Assembly: GCA_008638375.1 (NCBI GenBank)
Contig: CM018036.1
Location: 5,456,392 to 5,520,391 of the forward strand
Source: Nyssa sinensis
Taxonomy: Eukaryota > Streptophyta > Magnoliopsida > Cornales > Nyssaceae
DNA: 64,000 nucleotides
Direction of reading: 5' to 3'
A program made the position numbers and the translations under genes. This document shows, one piece after another, positions 12,201 to 39,198 of the stretch. Position 1 is the first letter of the stretch; every line of letters begins with the position of its first letter. The notes below the pieces were generated by a model that saw only the letters and a program-made list of their open reading frames with translations, did no database searches and had not been told where the DNA came from.

Positions 12201-14884
12201 TGCCTTTGCCCTGGTAAATCCCTTCTTGGACCAGTCAAATTGTAAACTGATGCCAGAGATATGGGATCTGTCAAGCATGTGTTGTTAGAGTAAGAAACCA
12301 GTACGTTCTACGTTAAACTTATTTCTTGATGATTATAAGTTTTTCATGTATTTTTCTACATATGTTAAGATTTGCTGGCAGTGGATTTACTCTTCTAGAT
12401 ACGCCCCACGACCTCCTTGAATCGACTACACTGAATGTAGTAATGCAAGGCTGTATTAGTTGAAGTTTGAATCCTCGTCTCAGACTTCACTCTATTAAAT
12501 ATGCTTGCGGGATTTAATTAAATGTAGAAGACAAATGATTGGTTTTACACTCTAACAAGCATTAAAAGGAAATGTACATATGGCTTTATTTTGTTTGTCT
12601 GTGTGTGTGTGTTTTTTTTTTTTTTTTGGGGGGGGGGGGGGTGTACATATTGTTATTTTATGCCTTGTGCCAAAGAGCATCATGGGATTCATTTTATAGG
12701 ATTAGAGTCATTAGACTGAACTTAATTTCTCAATAAATCTTAGTTTTCTTGTTATAAGTTGGGGCAGATGAGGAAATGAGAAAGCAACCTGGAAGTGTCC
12801 TCGTGGAAATGGAGTGTCATCTGAGATATGCTCGGCACGCTTATTTACTATGGAATAAAAGTTGCTACAATATGATATAATGTAGGCATTTAATTACCAT
12901 GGAATGGAAATAAAGAATAAATATATAAATATAAATGCTATGAAGTGCTGTTCACAATGACACAAATGTGAGATATATTTTTGGGGCAGCTATGCTTCTC
13001 AAGAAATTTTGGTTTAAATTCATGATTAGTGGTGGGTCTTTAACTTGATTAGTATTTTTTGTTAGTGACCGCTTCCTGCCTGATAAAGCAATTGACTTGG
13101 TTGATGAAGCTGGTTCTAGGGTTCGACTTCGTCATGCACAGGTAGAAGCATTTATTCCAGCCTTGCTACGATTCTTCTTCTTTTTTTTTTTGGTTACTTT
13201 TTTGAGTAGCTGGATCACATTCTTTGTTCTTTGCAGCTCCCAGAGGAAGCCAGAGAGCTTGAGAAAGAGCTCAGGCAGATCACAAAAGAGAAGAATGAAG
13301 CTGTTCGCAGCCAGGACTTTGAAAAGGTACCCATCATATGTTGTTAGTTCTTCTCCATTGGATTGTCTTGTATAATTAAGGTTTAGTGATACCCAATTTT
13401 TTTCGTGAATGTGGATGGACCAAACAAATGATGATGCAGGTACTGTTTCTAAATTATAATAGGGGATTGTTGAAACTAAGAATTTTTTTTTTAAAAAAAG
13501 GCATAATTGACAAGAAAAATTTAAGAGAAAATCAACATTGAGGAATTTCCCTCCTCCTAAGTTCTTGTTATAAATGAGCAATATAGAATACTTGACTGCA
13601 TCTAAGCCTTCTAGGATAGCTGTATCTGCCTTCTGTTTACCTTTTCTTTATATTTTCATTTTTTATCTAGTAAGCTTACTGTATTATATAATTCTTGAAT
13701 AGGCTGGGGAATTACGTGATAGAGAAATGGACCTTAAAGCACAGATTACGGCTCTTGTAGACAAAGGTAAAGAGATGAGCAAGGCAGAGACTGAGGCAGG
13801 GGATGTAGGTCCCATTGTGACAGAAGTGGACATTCAGCACATTGTCTCTTCTTGGACTGGTATACCTGTTGAGAAAGTGTCGACTGATGAATCTGACCGC
13901 CTTCTTAAGATGGAAGAAACCCTCCATAAGCGTGTCATTGGTCAAGATGAAGCTGTCAAAGCCATCAGCCGTGCTATCCGTCGTGCCCGTGTTGGACTCA
14001 AGAACCCCAACCGGCCTATTGCTAGCTTCATCTTTTCTGGTCCAACCGGTGTTGGGAAGTCAGAACTGGCAAAAGCATTAGCTGCCTACTACTTTGGCTC
14101 TGAAGAAGCCATGATCCGGTTGGATATGAGTGAGTTCATGGAGAGACACACTGTCTCCAAGCTCATTGGTTCACCTCCTGGTTACGTTGGTTACACTGAA
14201 GGTGGTCAGCTGACAGAGGCTGTTCGGCGCCGTCCTTACACTGTTGTACTCTTTGATGAGATTGAGAAGGCTCACCCTGATGTCTTCAATATGATGCTTC
14301 AGATCCTTGAGGATGGAAGGTTGACAGATAGCAAGGGCAGAACTGTGGACTTCAAGAATACGCTTTTGATTATGACATCAAATGTCGGAAGTAGTGTGAT
14401 CGAAAAGGGAGGACGCCGAATAGGTTTCGATCTCGATTATGATGAGAAGGATAGCAGTTACAACCGAATCAAGAGCCTGGTGACGGAGGAGCTGAAGCAA
14501 TATTTCAGGCCAGAATTTTTGAATAGATTGGATGAGATGATTGTATTCCGGCAGCTCACGAAATTGGAGGTGAAGGAGATAGCCGATATAATGCTAAAAG
14601 AGGTATTCGAGAGGCTGAAGACCAAGGAAATAGAGCTTCAAGTGACAGAGAGATTTAGAGACAGGGTGGTTGATGAAGGATACAACCCAAGCTATGGGGC
14701 AAGGCCTCTAAGGAGAGCCATAATGAGACTCCTGGAGGACAGCATGGCCGAGAAGATGCTTTCAAAAGAGATCAAAGAGGGTGATTCAGTTATTGTTGAT
14801 GTCGATTCTGATGGTAACGTGACTGTTCTCAACGGTAGCAGTGGTGCTTCTCCCGAGTCATTGCCAGAGCCAATCCCCGTGTAG
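3283..14884 (+). CDS. CLPC: Chloroplast ATP-dependent chaperone ClpC (Hsp100 family)
   Basis: Stromal AAA+ unfoldase that feeds ClpP protease and helps protein import at the inner envelope. Coding exons: 3283-3847, 4185-4300, 4418-4540, 4649-4834, 10497-10712, 11723-11940, 13066-13141, 13237-13326, 13703-14884; 2772 bases, 923 codons, close to known plant ClpC. ATG 3283 opens a Ser/Thr/Arg-rich transit peptide of about 90 residues, with mature sequence starting near [12 protein letters not shown]. Then come two Clp-N repeats (to about 240), AAA-1 with Walker A GEPGVGKT (300-307) and Walker B LFIDE (about 368-372), a UVR-type coiled middle segment ([13 protein letters not shown]), and AAA-2 with Walker A GPTGVGKS (643-650), pore loop GYVGYTEGG and Walker B LFDE (about 713-716). 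The ClpP-docking IGF tripeptide is at about 770-772. No stop or frameshift is seen. Intron 5 (5.7 kb) contains a Copia element. C1 versus C2 paralogue cannot be decided. Confidence 0.95.
5129..5313 (+). repeat. Left LTR of the Copia element
   Basis: 185 bp, starts TGTGGAAATC and ends TTCTACA. It shows no difference from the right LTR at 9481-9665. Preceded by target repeat AATAC. Confidence 0.95.
5314..5325 (+). other. Primer binding site of the Copia element
   Basis: TGGTATCAGAGC directly abuts the left LTR and is the standard site complementary to the 3' end of initiator methionine tRNA used by plant Copia elements to prime minus-strand DNA synthesis. Confidence 0.9.
5354..7447 (+). CDS. 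Copia gag-protease-integrase ORF, truncated in the integrase core
   Basis: 697 codons from ATG 5354, 40 bases after the left LTR. It has an N-terminal gag region (motif [15 protein letters not shown]), a CCHC zinc knuckle [14 protein letters not shown] near residue 320, the aspartic protease motif [10 protein letters not shown], a GAG-pre-integrase HHCC region ([10 protein letters not shown] and [10 protein letters not shown]), and an integrase core with the first two catalytic aspartates ([16 protein letters not shown]). The third catalytic residue, glutamate, would lie about 35 residues after the second aspartate, but the frame ends at NPYYSLF with TGA. Sequence immediately after, in another frame, corresponds to the region downstream of integrase, so several hundred bases appear deleted. 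The integrase is therefore expected to be inactive. Confidence 0.9.
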   Translation: MAAQNGDSHESSQSTIQEIKEGEPELTSSMSSSGMFETSPIHLAVEKFNGKNYREWAQTIKLIIDGKGKLGLLTGEIRQPPITDVAASQRWRSENSLITSCLINSMKPLIGKTYMFLPTAKDVWDAVRETYSDTEDASQIFELKKKLWQMKQEGREVTEYYTEMVRLWQELDLSCGEEWECTGDSVRFKKKMEAERVFEFLAGLNRELDDVRGRILGRRPLPSIREVFAEVRREEQRRKVMLKERAEVNGEVAADGSALVSREMIPREMPFTIATGSNGSNGSNWKQRPNSAQEISAHISRGPSNGSGPRQGKRPFCDHCKKLGHSKETCWALHGKPADWKPRQSKSHGYQAFTEQQVDTDAQSTVSGGFNPEQLEKLYALFSTFQASGRPSNSLPSGSLAHKGTFLTALSTTLHLTPWIIDSGASDHMTGAHHLFSTYSPCAGNLKVKIADGTLSPVAGKGSIRISEFITLKSVLHVPNISCNLLSISQLTKQSHCSAIFLSSNCVFQDLSSGKTIGSAKEHEGLYYFDDTRMSKQYLPSICNSASSPRESDLVLWHRRMGHPSFQYLKHVFPSLCLNKSPLDFQCEVCELAKHNRTSFSKSPYKPSLPFTLIHSDLWGPSRVPNRTHKKWFITFIDDHSRLCWVFLLNDKSEVHSVFINFYNMIYTQFHTKIQILRTDNGTEYFNSSLNPYYSLF
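7530..9473 (+). CDS. Copia reverse transcriptase-RNase H ORF, separated from gag-integrase
   Basis: 647-residue frame; homology to the integrase-RT linker begins upstream at about 7440 ([20 protein letters not shown]), so residue 1 is a convenience and not a true start. The reverse transcriptase runs from about residue 160 ([17 protein letters not shown]) and holds the [10 protein letters not shown] motif and the catalytic [10 protein letters not shown]. Ty1/copia RNase H follows with [19 protein letters not shown] and [10 protein letters not shown], ending in [12 protein letters not shown] and stop TGA at 9471. No internal stop occurs. In an intact element this would be the C-terminal half of one polyprotein. 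The RT and RNase H domains look complete. Confidence 0.9.
   Translation: MREARSSHTDFDVDVAIFESTPNIPSHSSSNTEEILNSGGDVGQQIDREILVYSRRPKSKSDEPLTSDALTESDPVIDPTTHVPPSNPDQVTNLDDLPIALRKQPRSCTFHPISNFVSYNALSAKCRAFTSNLDRIQIPKNIQEALEVPEWRKAVMEEIRALEQNETWEVMSLPRGKKPVGCKWVFTVKYKADGTIDRYKARLVAKGFTQTYGIDYTETFAPVAKLNTIRVLLSLAANLDWPLHQFDIKNAFLNGELEEEVFMMLPPGFYKGEETRVCKLRKSLYGLKQSPRAWFDRFTKVIKNQGYQQGQSDHTMFFKQTNDGRKTILIVYVDDIILTGDNTGELERLKKVLATEFEVKDLGQMRYFLGMEVARSRKGISVSQRKYVLDLLTETGMLGCKPSDTPIETGRKTEDVGKPVDRERYQRLVGKLIYLSHTRPDIAFAVSVVSQHMHSPKEGHLEAVYKILRYLKGSPGRGLFFKKGDSKKIEIYTDADWAGSAEDRRSTTGYCTYVWGNLVTWRSKKQSVVARSSAEAEFRAVAQGMCEGLWLRKLLEELLIKVEFPIKLYCDNKAAISISHNPVQHDRTKHIEVDRHFIKEKIEKGIVCMTYIPTREQLADIFTKGLQRSSFEEFISKLDMINIYDPT
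9472..9480 (+). other. Polypurine tract of the Copia element
   Basis: GAGGGGGAG immediately precedes the right LTR and overlaps the stop codon of the RT-RNase H frame; this is the usual plus-strand priming tract. Confidence 0.85.
9481..9665 (+). repeat. Right LTR of the Copia element
   Basis: 185 bp, indistinguishable from the left LTR and followed by target repeat AATAC at 9666-9670. LTRs are identical at insertion and diverge afterwards, so identity implies a young insertion. Confidence 0.95.
9671..10496. other. Distal part of CLPC intron 5 with older repeat debris
   Basis: Between the Copia element and CLPC exon 5 (10497) lies non-coding DNA with two remnants on the minus strand. One, about 9690-9840, reads as an acidic peptide with Asp/Glu/Gly-rich character that I do not recognise. 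The other, about 9955-10165, resembles the C-terminus of a non-LTR retrotransposon. The rest is T-rich intron. Confidence 0.5.
9955..10165 (-). mobile_element. Degenerate non-LTR retrotransposon C-terminal fragment
   Basis: On the minus strand the segment reads VTEMRMLR, a stop, then residues like [26 protein letters not shown]. This resembles the conserved C-terminal tail (EMRMLRW...RIRNE.IR..V...PI..KMRE) of many plant LINEs of the RTE/L1 type. It is short, interrupted by stops and has no ends that I can define. Family assignment rests on remembered motif pattern. Confidence 0.5.
10740..11270. repeat. Old diverged tandem duplication in CLPC intron 6
   Basis: About 10765-10980 and 11030-11270 share the same order of blocks: GGCT..., a TTTGACAC/TTTCACAC-GTTACAG-like block, a TTAGAGATGG/TTAGAAATGG block, a C/T-rich block, then TTTGAGAGACATGTTC/TTTGAGAGAAATGTTC. 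The period is about 270 bp with many differences. Probably an ancient local duplication inside the intron. Confidence 0.45.
12612..12641. repeat. T-run to G-run homopolymer junction in CLPC intron 7
   Basis: About 16 T followed directly by about 14 G. Similar abrupt T/G junctions occur at about 2170 and 2270. Such tracts are prone to length error in sequencing, so lengths are not reliable. Confidence 0.7.
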
Positions 14885-16316
14885 ACTAAACAATTTTTTT
14901 TTTTTTATATATATTTCTACGTTTAATCTTATGTTGTTTGTACTGCTGTTTTCGTTCAAATTGGGTATAATTTCAAGACTGGCTGGCAGTAGAGCACAAG
15001 CCACACTATAATTTATGGCCGAGTTTTAAGGCTGTATCTAGTACAACACTATGATCAGATGCGTAGTTCAGTCAGATAATAGGATGCTGTTAATGTTAGC
15101 TTTATAAAAGTATCCCAATTATAGGAAATCCATTAAGGTGAAGGTTTTATTTGTTAACACTTCGGTTTATCCATTATGATTGTTTTCTTTTCTGGCAGTA
15201 TCTCACGGTTGGTTTTGCAGTTGGTATTTGGATGAATGCAACTCTATGCAATTCGTCGACCACGGCAATCAGTGGCACTTCATTCTCTTGGCTGGCAAGG
15301 GAGGTAGACAACACAATTTGTTTATGCAGCGTTTTTGATAGCTATATTGGTATGTGCAATGATGTTATTTCTACCAGTTTCTTATTCTACCTATGCCATT
15401 TAAATCCAACTTTTTTAAAAAAATTATGTTCTTCTAAACTTATTACCTAAACCTACGTCCCGTTAAAAGAAGTGATTTTTTTTTTGTAGAGATATGCTTT
15501 CTGGCAAAATTGTCTAAAGGGGTGTCTTTTGAAGAGAGACTTTTTTTTATTAAGGCAAACGATGTCCTTTTGGTTTGGGAAACATAAGTTTGAAAAAAAG
15601 CATAGATTCAAGAAATTTGATTTTTAAATGGCACAAATAGGGGTAAAATACTAAAAAGCTTTCGTTTCTACCAACGGGAAAAAAAAAAAAAAAAAAATGG
15701 TCCTCCACAGCTCCTTTGGAATGACCATATATTGCAGGTGGAGCACCATAAAAAGGATTTATGTTAAAAGCTTGGTTTTAAGAAAATGGATTAATGCCTT
15801 CAAATATTAAAATGTGATGCCAAAGACACTTCCACTATGCTGCATTTATTGCAAACGCTGTGTATATTATTCTCCCATTACAAATCACCTGGACTACCAA
15901 GATAAAGTCTCCAAATCTCTATCTTAAGTTACACTTCAAGATACAGCCGAGCACACCAACTCTCAATCTCAAAACTTCCATCTATGGATATTTACATGAG
16001 TGATCAGTATATCCAACCTTTCCAAAACTTGCTAACTTGAGAAGCCGAGATGTTGATCCCGAATAAATCCAAACAATTATGGGGCAGACTTGCCCCAGGG
16101 TTTCGAACTTTCACATGTTTTTAGTTCGACTCTCACTAAGTGCATATTCTTTTGGGGCCATCGACCGCAAAGTCTTGTTTCGAGAGACTTGTGGCGGCAG
16201 AGAGTTTTACCCACTGACAAAACTAGAACAATGCACCAGTTTGGTGCATGGGATTCTCTTCGTATCAGGGAAGAGAAAAGAATTCTCAAAGGCAGAAAAA
16301 AAAGAGCTTAATATTC
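14885..16316. other. Convergent intergenic region between CLPC and PHS1
   Basis: CLPC ends at 14884 on plus and PHS1 ends at 16317 on minus, so this 1.4 kb holds both 3' untranslated regions. A minus-strand AATAAA (read from about 15844-15849) could serve PHS1. A short inverted repeat TGCACCAGTTTGGTGCA lies at about 16233-16249. Reading frames at 15151-15450 and 16077-16354 show no recognisable protein and are not accepted as genes. Confidence 0.55.
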
Positions 16317-33097
<16,781 letters not shown>

Positions 33098-33871
33098 TGC
33101 TTTGTTTAGAATTTTTGTGTAATTTTTTTGGATTTGAGCTTTTTTTTTCAAAATAGAAATGCGTTGAGCAGTTGCCTTTTTGTGGGCTATGAAAAAATGG
33201 GTTCCCGCCTTTTCTGGTTATTGGTGGAGCCTGACGATTGGACCGATCTGAGAGATTGAGAGGGTGCTATTCACTACACTGCGCACCTTAGCGGCAGCAA
33301 CCTCCTCTTGTAAGCTTGGTTATGGTCAGTTTTTGCCGGAGTTCGGGCACTTTTGCTCTTGACAATGATGATGCCAATTGGGTCCAGCTCCCGCCTCCAT
33401 TATTTTTTTTTTTTAAGGTTTTCTCTTTTTTTACATGGAAGTCCCTCGTTTATGTCTATTTTACATCTTTATGCCGCTATATATTTTATCTTCTTCATTT
33501 ATGCCCCTTAGTTTTGCCTGAACTCTGTGTACATGTCACTGGGTCCAAAATCAATCACCATGATTAGTGGTATCTCAATAATCTCATAATACCTTTTCCT
33601 ATTTTTTTCCAAGGTACTATATATATATATATATATTCTTATGAAACTTTTCACAAAATTTCTTCAATCTAAAAACCCATTGCATCAATAACACATGATC
33701 TCTCTTCTCCTCTTTCAACAAAATTAAGGATTGACAACTCCAAAAAACTTAGGAAAATGACTTACAATCTCAACCTATTTACTATATATAGAATCTGTAT
33801 CTATGTCAGAACACTTCTAGTAGAGGCCTGCCTTGTAAAAATGACTTGAATAAAACCAGTGATCTCTCTAC
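33098..33871. other. Region upstream of PHS1
   Basis: Begins with the PHS1 5' leader and promoter on the minus strand. A GA repeat in PHS1 intron 1 lies at 33031-33046, just inside the gene. The plus-strand frame 33316-33567 is T-rich, low complexity and not recognised. No TATA box is obvious on the minus strand. Confidence 0.45.
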
Positions 33872-33955
33872 CTGTGAGAAATGAGCTTCATGAGAAGCAC
33901 CTCTAATGGTGGCAAATGAGAGGATATTTCCATAAACCTGATTCCATCCACCAAC
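33872..33955 (-). pseudogene. Orphan exon of a serine carboxypeptidase-like (SCPL) gene
   Basis: On minus, 28 codons bounded by an AG (reading TCCAG) and a GT donor (CAG/GTAGAG) encode VGGWNQVYGNILSFATIRGASHEAHFSQ, given here as two parts: VGGWNQVYGNILSF and ATIRGASHEAHFSQ. This matches the penultimate exon of plant SCPL genes and includes the catalytic histidine (GASHEA). The family normally has Pro in place of the second His after GASHEA. No neighbouring SCPL exons are visible, so it is a gene fragment. Confidence 0.7.
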
Positions 33956-34047
33956 CTGGACATATAAAAGAAAAGATAAAGACTGGTAGCAATCTTTGTC
34001 TTCAGTCTACACTTGATGGCAACTAAAATTTCTTAATGGCATTAGCA

Positions 34048-34230
34048 GCGGAGCCACATGGTGGGGTTAGGGGGAATGGTCCCAAACTTCTAAAATTTTA
34101 TTTTTCTTACCCCTATTTTTATATAAATTATTTTAAAATTTAAGAATTACTTTTTCGTTTTTGAGTTTTTACAGAAGACCCCTTTACTTTTTATTTTTAA
34201 TATTTTGGCCCCCTTTGTCTAGATCCAATA
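34048..34230. mobile_element. Degenerate hAT-type non-autonomous element
   Basis: Left end CAGCGGAGCCACATGG resembles the CAGTGGCGGA-type hAT terminus seen at 2083, and the right side ends GGCCCCCTTTGTCTAGATCC, the expected complement of such a terminus with its last bases lost. No target repeat can be recognised. Internal sequence is T-rich without coding capacity. Confidence 0.4.
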
Positions 34231-35530
34231 ATTATGAGAAATTATCCAACGAGACCCATATCTCACACTACTATTTGAAATGATGTAACAATTAATTACA
34301 AAAAAATAAAAATAAATTACTAAGTAGTGTCTCATTGAATAATTACTTGATATTATTTCATGATCGGGACGTTTTGAGAGAGTAGATCTAAGAGAAAAAT
34401 TGAAAGGCTAGGTCGTTAACGTGAATCTTAATAAAAGATTGTTATTTTATTTTAATAGTACAAGTATCTAATCTCACATAATTAGTTGTATATAAAAAAC
34501 ATGAATCTCAGCAAAATCTGCCAAATTATAACTGAGACATGTAAATATGTATACGTGGGTGGAATTTTTTTTTTATTAGATTCACGTTATTATAAAAAAA
34601 TATTTGACACTTCCATGTTTTTTTAAAGTAATTTAGAAGATGCATGTTAGACAGGAAGAAGTGGTTATAGATGAAAAAATTTGAAATGTTTTCCAACATA
34701 AATGTACATTTAAAAACAGTGTCTTTAGCATGAAAATGCATTTAAAAATCACACTTTTAACAAAAAAAATGTATTTAAAAAATGCATTATAAAACAATAT
34801 TTTTTAACTAAAAATGTATTTTGTAATCACACTTTTACATGACACATTAGTATTTTAAATATTTTTTTTGTGTATCAATAACCAGTCGTGTGTGAGAATT
34901 GTGACAAGTGAAATGTCAAATAAGAGCTATGGGTTTCGGTGACATGGGCCTCATAGGTGTGAACTTTAGACTTGTTGCTCCAAACGTCCTAATCTGGATA
35001 GTCTTAGACCACAATAGGATCACGAGGATATAAATAGAATCCTATAAGAGAAATAGCCAATCATAAGATTGATATAAATCCCTAGATTTATAAATAGGAT
35101 CTCGCTAATATGGAAGTTAATCAATTATAAAGAGGATGAGTCTTAACTTAAATAGATACGCGCAAATCTAAATTTAAAAACGTATATATATTTTTTATAT
35201 GAAATATTTAATTTTAGTATTTATTCATTAGACTTTCACTGATAATTTATTAATTATTTATTTTTTGACAATAATTTTACCGAAAGATTTCAACCACTGA
35301 ATATCTCATAAAAAATCAACATTATCATTTTTAAAATGACTTGTGAGGATAAAATATTATTTTAAAAAACACGTGAGTTGGCAGAAAAAAAAATACTCTA
35401 CGTGGGTGGGTTGGAAATGATGTTGATGATGGGTCAAAATTTCGATCCGGTTATTTTCGGTTTCAGGGACTTGTAAGCAGTGAGGTTGATTCGAAAGATT
35501 CTTAATGAATTTCTTGGGAGACTCTAACAA
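34231..35530. other. AT-rich intergenic DNA upstream of tRNA-Asp
   Basis: No gene seen. Repetitive CATTT/AAATGCA-like motifs occur around 34600-34830. Otherwise AT-rich without clear element boundaries. Confidence 0.5.
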
Positions 35531-35533
35531 GTT

Positions 35534-35605
35534 GTCGTTGTAGTATAGTGGTAAGTATTCCCGCCTGTCACGCGGGTGACCCGGGTTCGATCCCCGGCAA
35601 CGGCG
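35534..35605 (+). tRNA. tRNA-Asp (GUC)
   Basis: 72-nt cytosolic tRNA. Acceptor stem GTCGTTG pairs with CAACGGC (one G-U pair, discriminator G). A-box TAGTATAGTGG and B-box GGTTCGATCC are intact. The anticodon loop CTGTCAC gives GUC, aspartate, within the stem CCCGC/GCGGG. A CAA initiation motif precedes it (35528-35530) and a TTTTT pol III terminator follows at 35616-35620. No intron. It appears functional. Confidence 0.97.
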
Positions 35606-35752
35606 TCTTATCTTCTTTTTATTTTTGGATGCTGAAGTGACTGTGTTGCCGTGTCAGGAAATTACACATCTGGTTTGTTAAGCTTCTATTCAACTAGGCT
35701 TGTAAAACCGGCCCATCCCACCCTAAGAATCTAAGATATGATTGGAGATTGG

Positions 35753-36150
35753 ATTGAATTTACATCCATAACTATAAATTATTGGAAATTTTTATGCCAT
35801 GTCAGCTTGGAGTATGCAAACTTTGTTTTGGTTTTCATTCACAGGATCTATGATTTCCTAAAACCTCATTATCTGAAGCAAAGTGGTGCAAATGACAGGG
35901 AACATCGGTAACAAATGTGCTCCACTTCAAGATGGTATTTCAAGAGTGATGATTGAATTTACATCCCTAACTATAAATTATTGGAAATTTTTATGCCATG
36001 TCAGCTTGAAGTATGCAAACTTTGTTTTGGTTTTCATTCACAGGATCTATGATTTCCTAAAACCTCATTATCTGAAGCAAAGTGGTGCAAATGACAGGGA
36101 ACATCGGTAACAAATGTGCTCCACTTCAAGATGGTATTTCAAGAGTGATG
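35753..36150. repeat. 199-bp perfect-looking tandem duplication
   Basis: Unit 1 is 35753-35951 and unit 2 is 35952-36150, differing at only a few bases. Each unit holds an exon-like block, preceded by TTCACAG and followed by GTAACA, whose frame reads IYDFLKPHYLKQSGANDREHR (split: IYDFLKPHYLKQ, SGANDREHR). I do not recognise the family; it may be a duplicated exon fragment of a lost gene. Confidence 0.85.
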
Positions 36151-37164
36151 GCATGGATTCTTTTTCATCTGGTAATGGCTCGGTTTGAAGGATGGAATCT
36201 GCCTTACCCTTTAAAGAAAATAAGCTTTAGAGAATAGGGGAGGGGCGAAAGAGTACATTTTCAGTAGTCCCAACAATAAGATCAATAATCACATATCCAA
36301 AGAATGTACTATTATTGCAAATGAGACCATCGTTCTCACCTTTGGAAGTATTGATTCTGGAGTACCCAATATTTTTTTGGGGCAAAGTGAACGAGTCCGC
36401 ATAGCACCCTATCTTAAGAATCAAATATACCCTTCGGTTAGTCAGTCACTCTTTCCTTCAATTTCGGCATCTGTGTAGGTCTAGAGCAACCCTAACTTGA
36501 CCCCAAGGATGGGATTGATATGCTTTCATGAAATAATTTTCTTTCCTAAGTAAATGGATAAAACAGAGAGCCATGATCATATCCTTTCATTTCAATAATG
36601 TCTCAATTCTTCTTTCCAACAATATGCCAGTTGGACAGGAAAGGTCTTAAATGATCCACCAAACTAATGTGCCCCTAGAATTGTAAGACTAGCCAAACAT
36701 TGAAAATTGCAGAGTTTTGAGATTTTCAGTAGATATTTGTTTGAGAGGGATGGTCTTAAACACTGAAAATTGTAATTTTTTGCTCTTGGATGTGTGTATC
36801 AAATAACCAAAAGCAGAACCAGAAACTTAAGCCAAAAACAGGAAAAGAGACGTGCCTCTGCACATTCGCATCTGTGGCTGGTGCAAGTGTGCAACAAAGG
36901 TAAGGTTAGATAACACACCCTATATGGTCCAAGGTTAGGTAGAGCAACAACACATAGTAGAAGACAAACCAGAATCAGTGCCTTGATCATAACAAACAAT
37001 CAAAAATACCATGTCTAAATTGGTCCTCGATTACTTTGCACAACTTGCAAGAAGAATTGGGTGTCATAGTTCAGATACTGATATGGATTTCAAAACAAAT
37101 GCTTCACCAATTAATCCAAAACTTGTACTCTCTCTCATTTCACAATCTAAGCCGCTGGCTCACT
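36151..37164. other. Intergenic DNA downstream of ACP
   Basis: ACP is on minus and ends at 37165, so its 3' untranslated region occupies the right part. Minus-strand frames 36227-36424 and 36799-36999 are short and unrecognised. Nothing else is supported. Confidence 0.5.
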
Positions 37165-39157
37165 TTAAGCTTCACCTTTCTTCTGAATAAGTTTCTCTAT
37201 CAAGTCAGCAGCTTCTTGGACAGTTGTTATGTTCTGAGAGCTGTCCTCTTCCACACTAATGTCAAACTCTTCCTCCAGCCCCATGACTATCTCCACCTGC
37301 CCACATCCATTTGGTCAATATTCTTGCAAATTAGATCAACCCACCATCATAATAAGTTGGGCTATGTCATTACAAAGTAGCTTGATTAAAACCAATTAAA
37401 AATTCGTATGAACAAAAAAGGATGGGGCTCACAGTGTCAAGGGAATCAGCACCAAGAGCTGAAAACTTTGATTCAGGGGTAAGCTCAGACTCGGGAGGCA
37501 AAGCTAATTGTTTCCTCACGATTTCACAAACTTTCTGCACTGTCTCAGGCTTTGCCTGTCAATTTATGCAATACAAGTAAATTCATCAGATCCATGGATT
37601 GTCTTCATTTTCTAGAAGAAACTACAGTAGAGAAAAATTAAACGCAAGTTTGGCAATACGGAAAAGGGGAAGATGAAATACTGAGCAAGAGATGCGGAAG
37701 CAGGAACTTCTCAAAGAAGGGAAGCCATTCCTTGCCCAACCCACAGAAACCAGCTTCAAACTTGAAGTTCTTCCAGTTACCTGCGCATATAAGCAATGCA
37801 AGAATATTATTTCTCGGGTTACTTTTGGGAAATTCATGGGGCCATCACGATGTTAAACTTAGAAATGCAAAAAAGGGACTGCTTTTCCTGGTCTCCATCC
37901 GTTTCTCGTCGTCCTACTTCCAGTACATTATATTCTGCATCATCTAACAAATTGCAAAAATGAAGTCTCCTGTTGATCTAGAAATGAGAACTCCAGAAAT
38001 TTCAAGGAAAATTGACTGTTATTTTGCCTGTGATCCTTGAAAATCAATCAAGAAAGATGATAAAATTATGTGTTAAATTTGATTTAAAGTCTCTTGCTCT
38101 AGCTCATGATTAGTGAGTTTAGTGTATATGTTGTTAGACCCATTATCTAACAATTTAAGCTTTTGGGACATCTAATGATCCAACACAATATCATTGCTTT
38201 AGTCCCTTGTTGGGGTCACACATGAAGAACTTTGTGCGGTAACTTTATATAAATGGTTGGACCCACTTTCTAATAGCTTAAGCTAATAACAAGATTCCAT
38301 GTTAAATTGGCTGAACCCCGTCCAGGCCCTCCAGGGTTGAGGCCTCTTTTGTTTGCAGATGTTTCAGGATTTGCCACACCTAGGGTGGTGATTGTTCACG
38401 TAACTCAAAACATTTTTACATAGATTTCCCTTGGTACAAGTCCTTGATTCTGTGAGTCCCAACGTGTCCAAAATGTCACGGGATTCTCCTTTTAACTCAA
38501 CATGGTTTAAACTTTAAAGTATTCTTATTCCCTTTCATTCTTCGTGACAATTCTTTGTCAGGGTCTGCCCATGCAAGATTAGGTTTTCTGTAATACATTT
38601 TCATTTAATCATTCATGGATAAAGCTGAATTGTATATTTCCTGAGGCCAATACAATTCAGATAGGAAGTTTTTCTCCATTTTGATATATTTTCAGTCTGT
38701 GGTTCCAAACTACTGTTAGAATTTTAAAACTTATCACCCAACCACCAAATGAATATGAACCATATACTGCAGCTAATTCCGCTTATCACCAGCACATGAG
38801 CACACGGGAGAGAGAGATTTGTATGTGGTATCCAGGGCTTAAGAGGTGAAAAATAATAAAATAAAGCTAAAATATAATCTGTATGTTGGATTTCCAAAAT
38901 GACAAATAAGATACTACATATTGATAAATATAATTATGATGATAGCTTGTTTTGCGGATTGTCTATTTCCAAACATTTTTCTTGGGATCTCCACTTGCAT
39001 TTATGTCAGCATATGTGCCTCAAGTATTTTAGTCTGGAGTTAAAATACATTGCACATATGAAATGCTTCATTTTGACTAGATTCAATAACCAAAAATAAA
39101 AAAATAAAAGTTCCAAATAATCCCAAAGTCATGTTTTATGAGTCAAAAAGGATTAGA

Positions 39158-39198
<41 letters not shown>

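Noticed and set aside
15151..15450. Possible small gene between CLPC and PHS1
   Set aside because: 99-codon frame with no recognised domain, no paired splice or initiation evidence, and located in the expected 3' UTR region.
35753..36150. CRISPR-like or satellite array
   Set aside because: Only two long units with no spacers; a simple tandem duplication in a plant genome.
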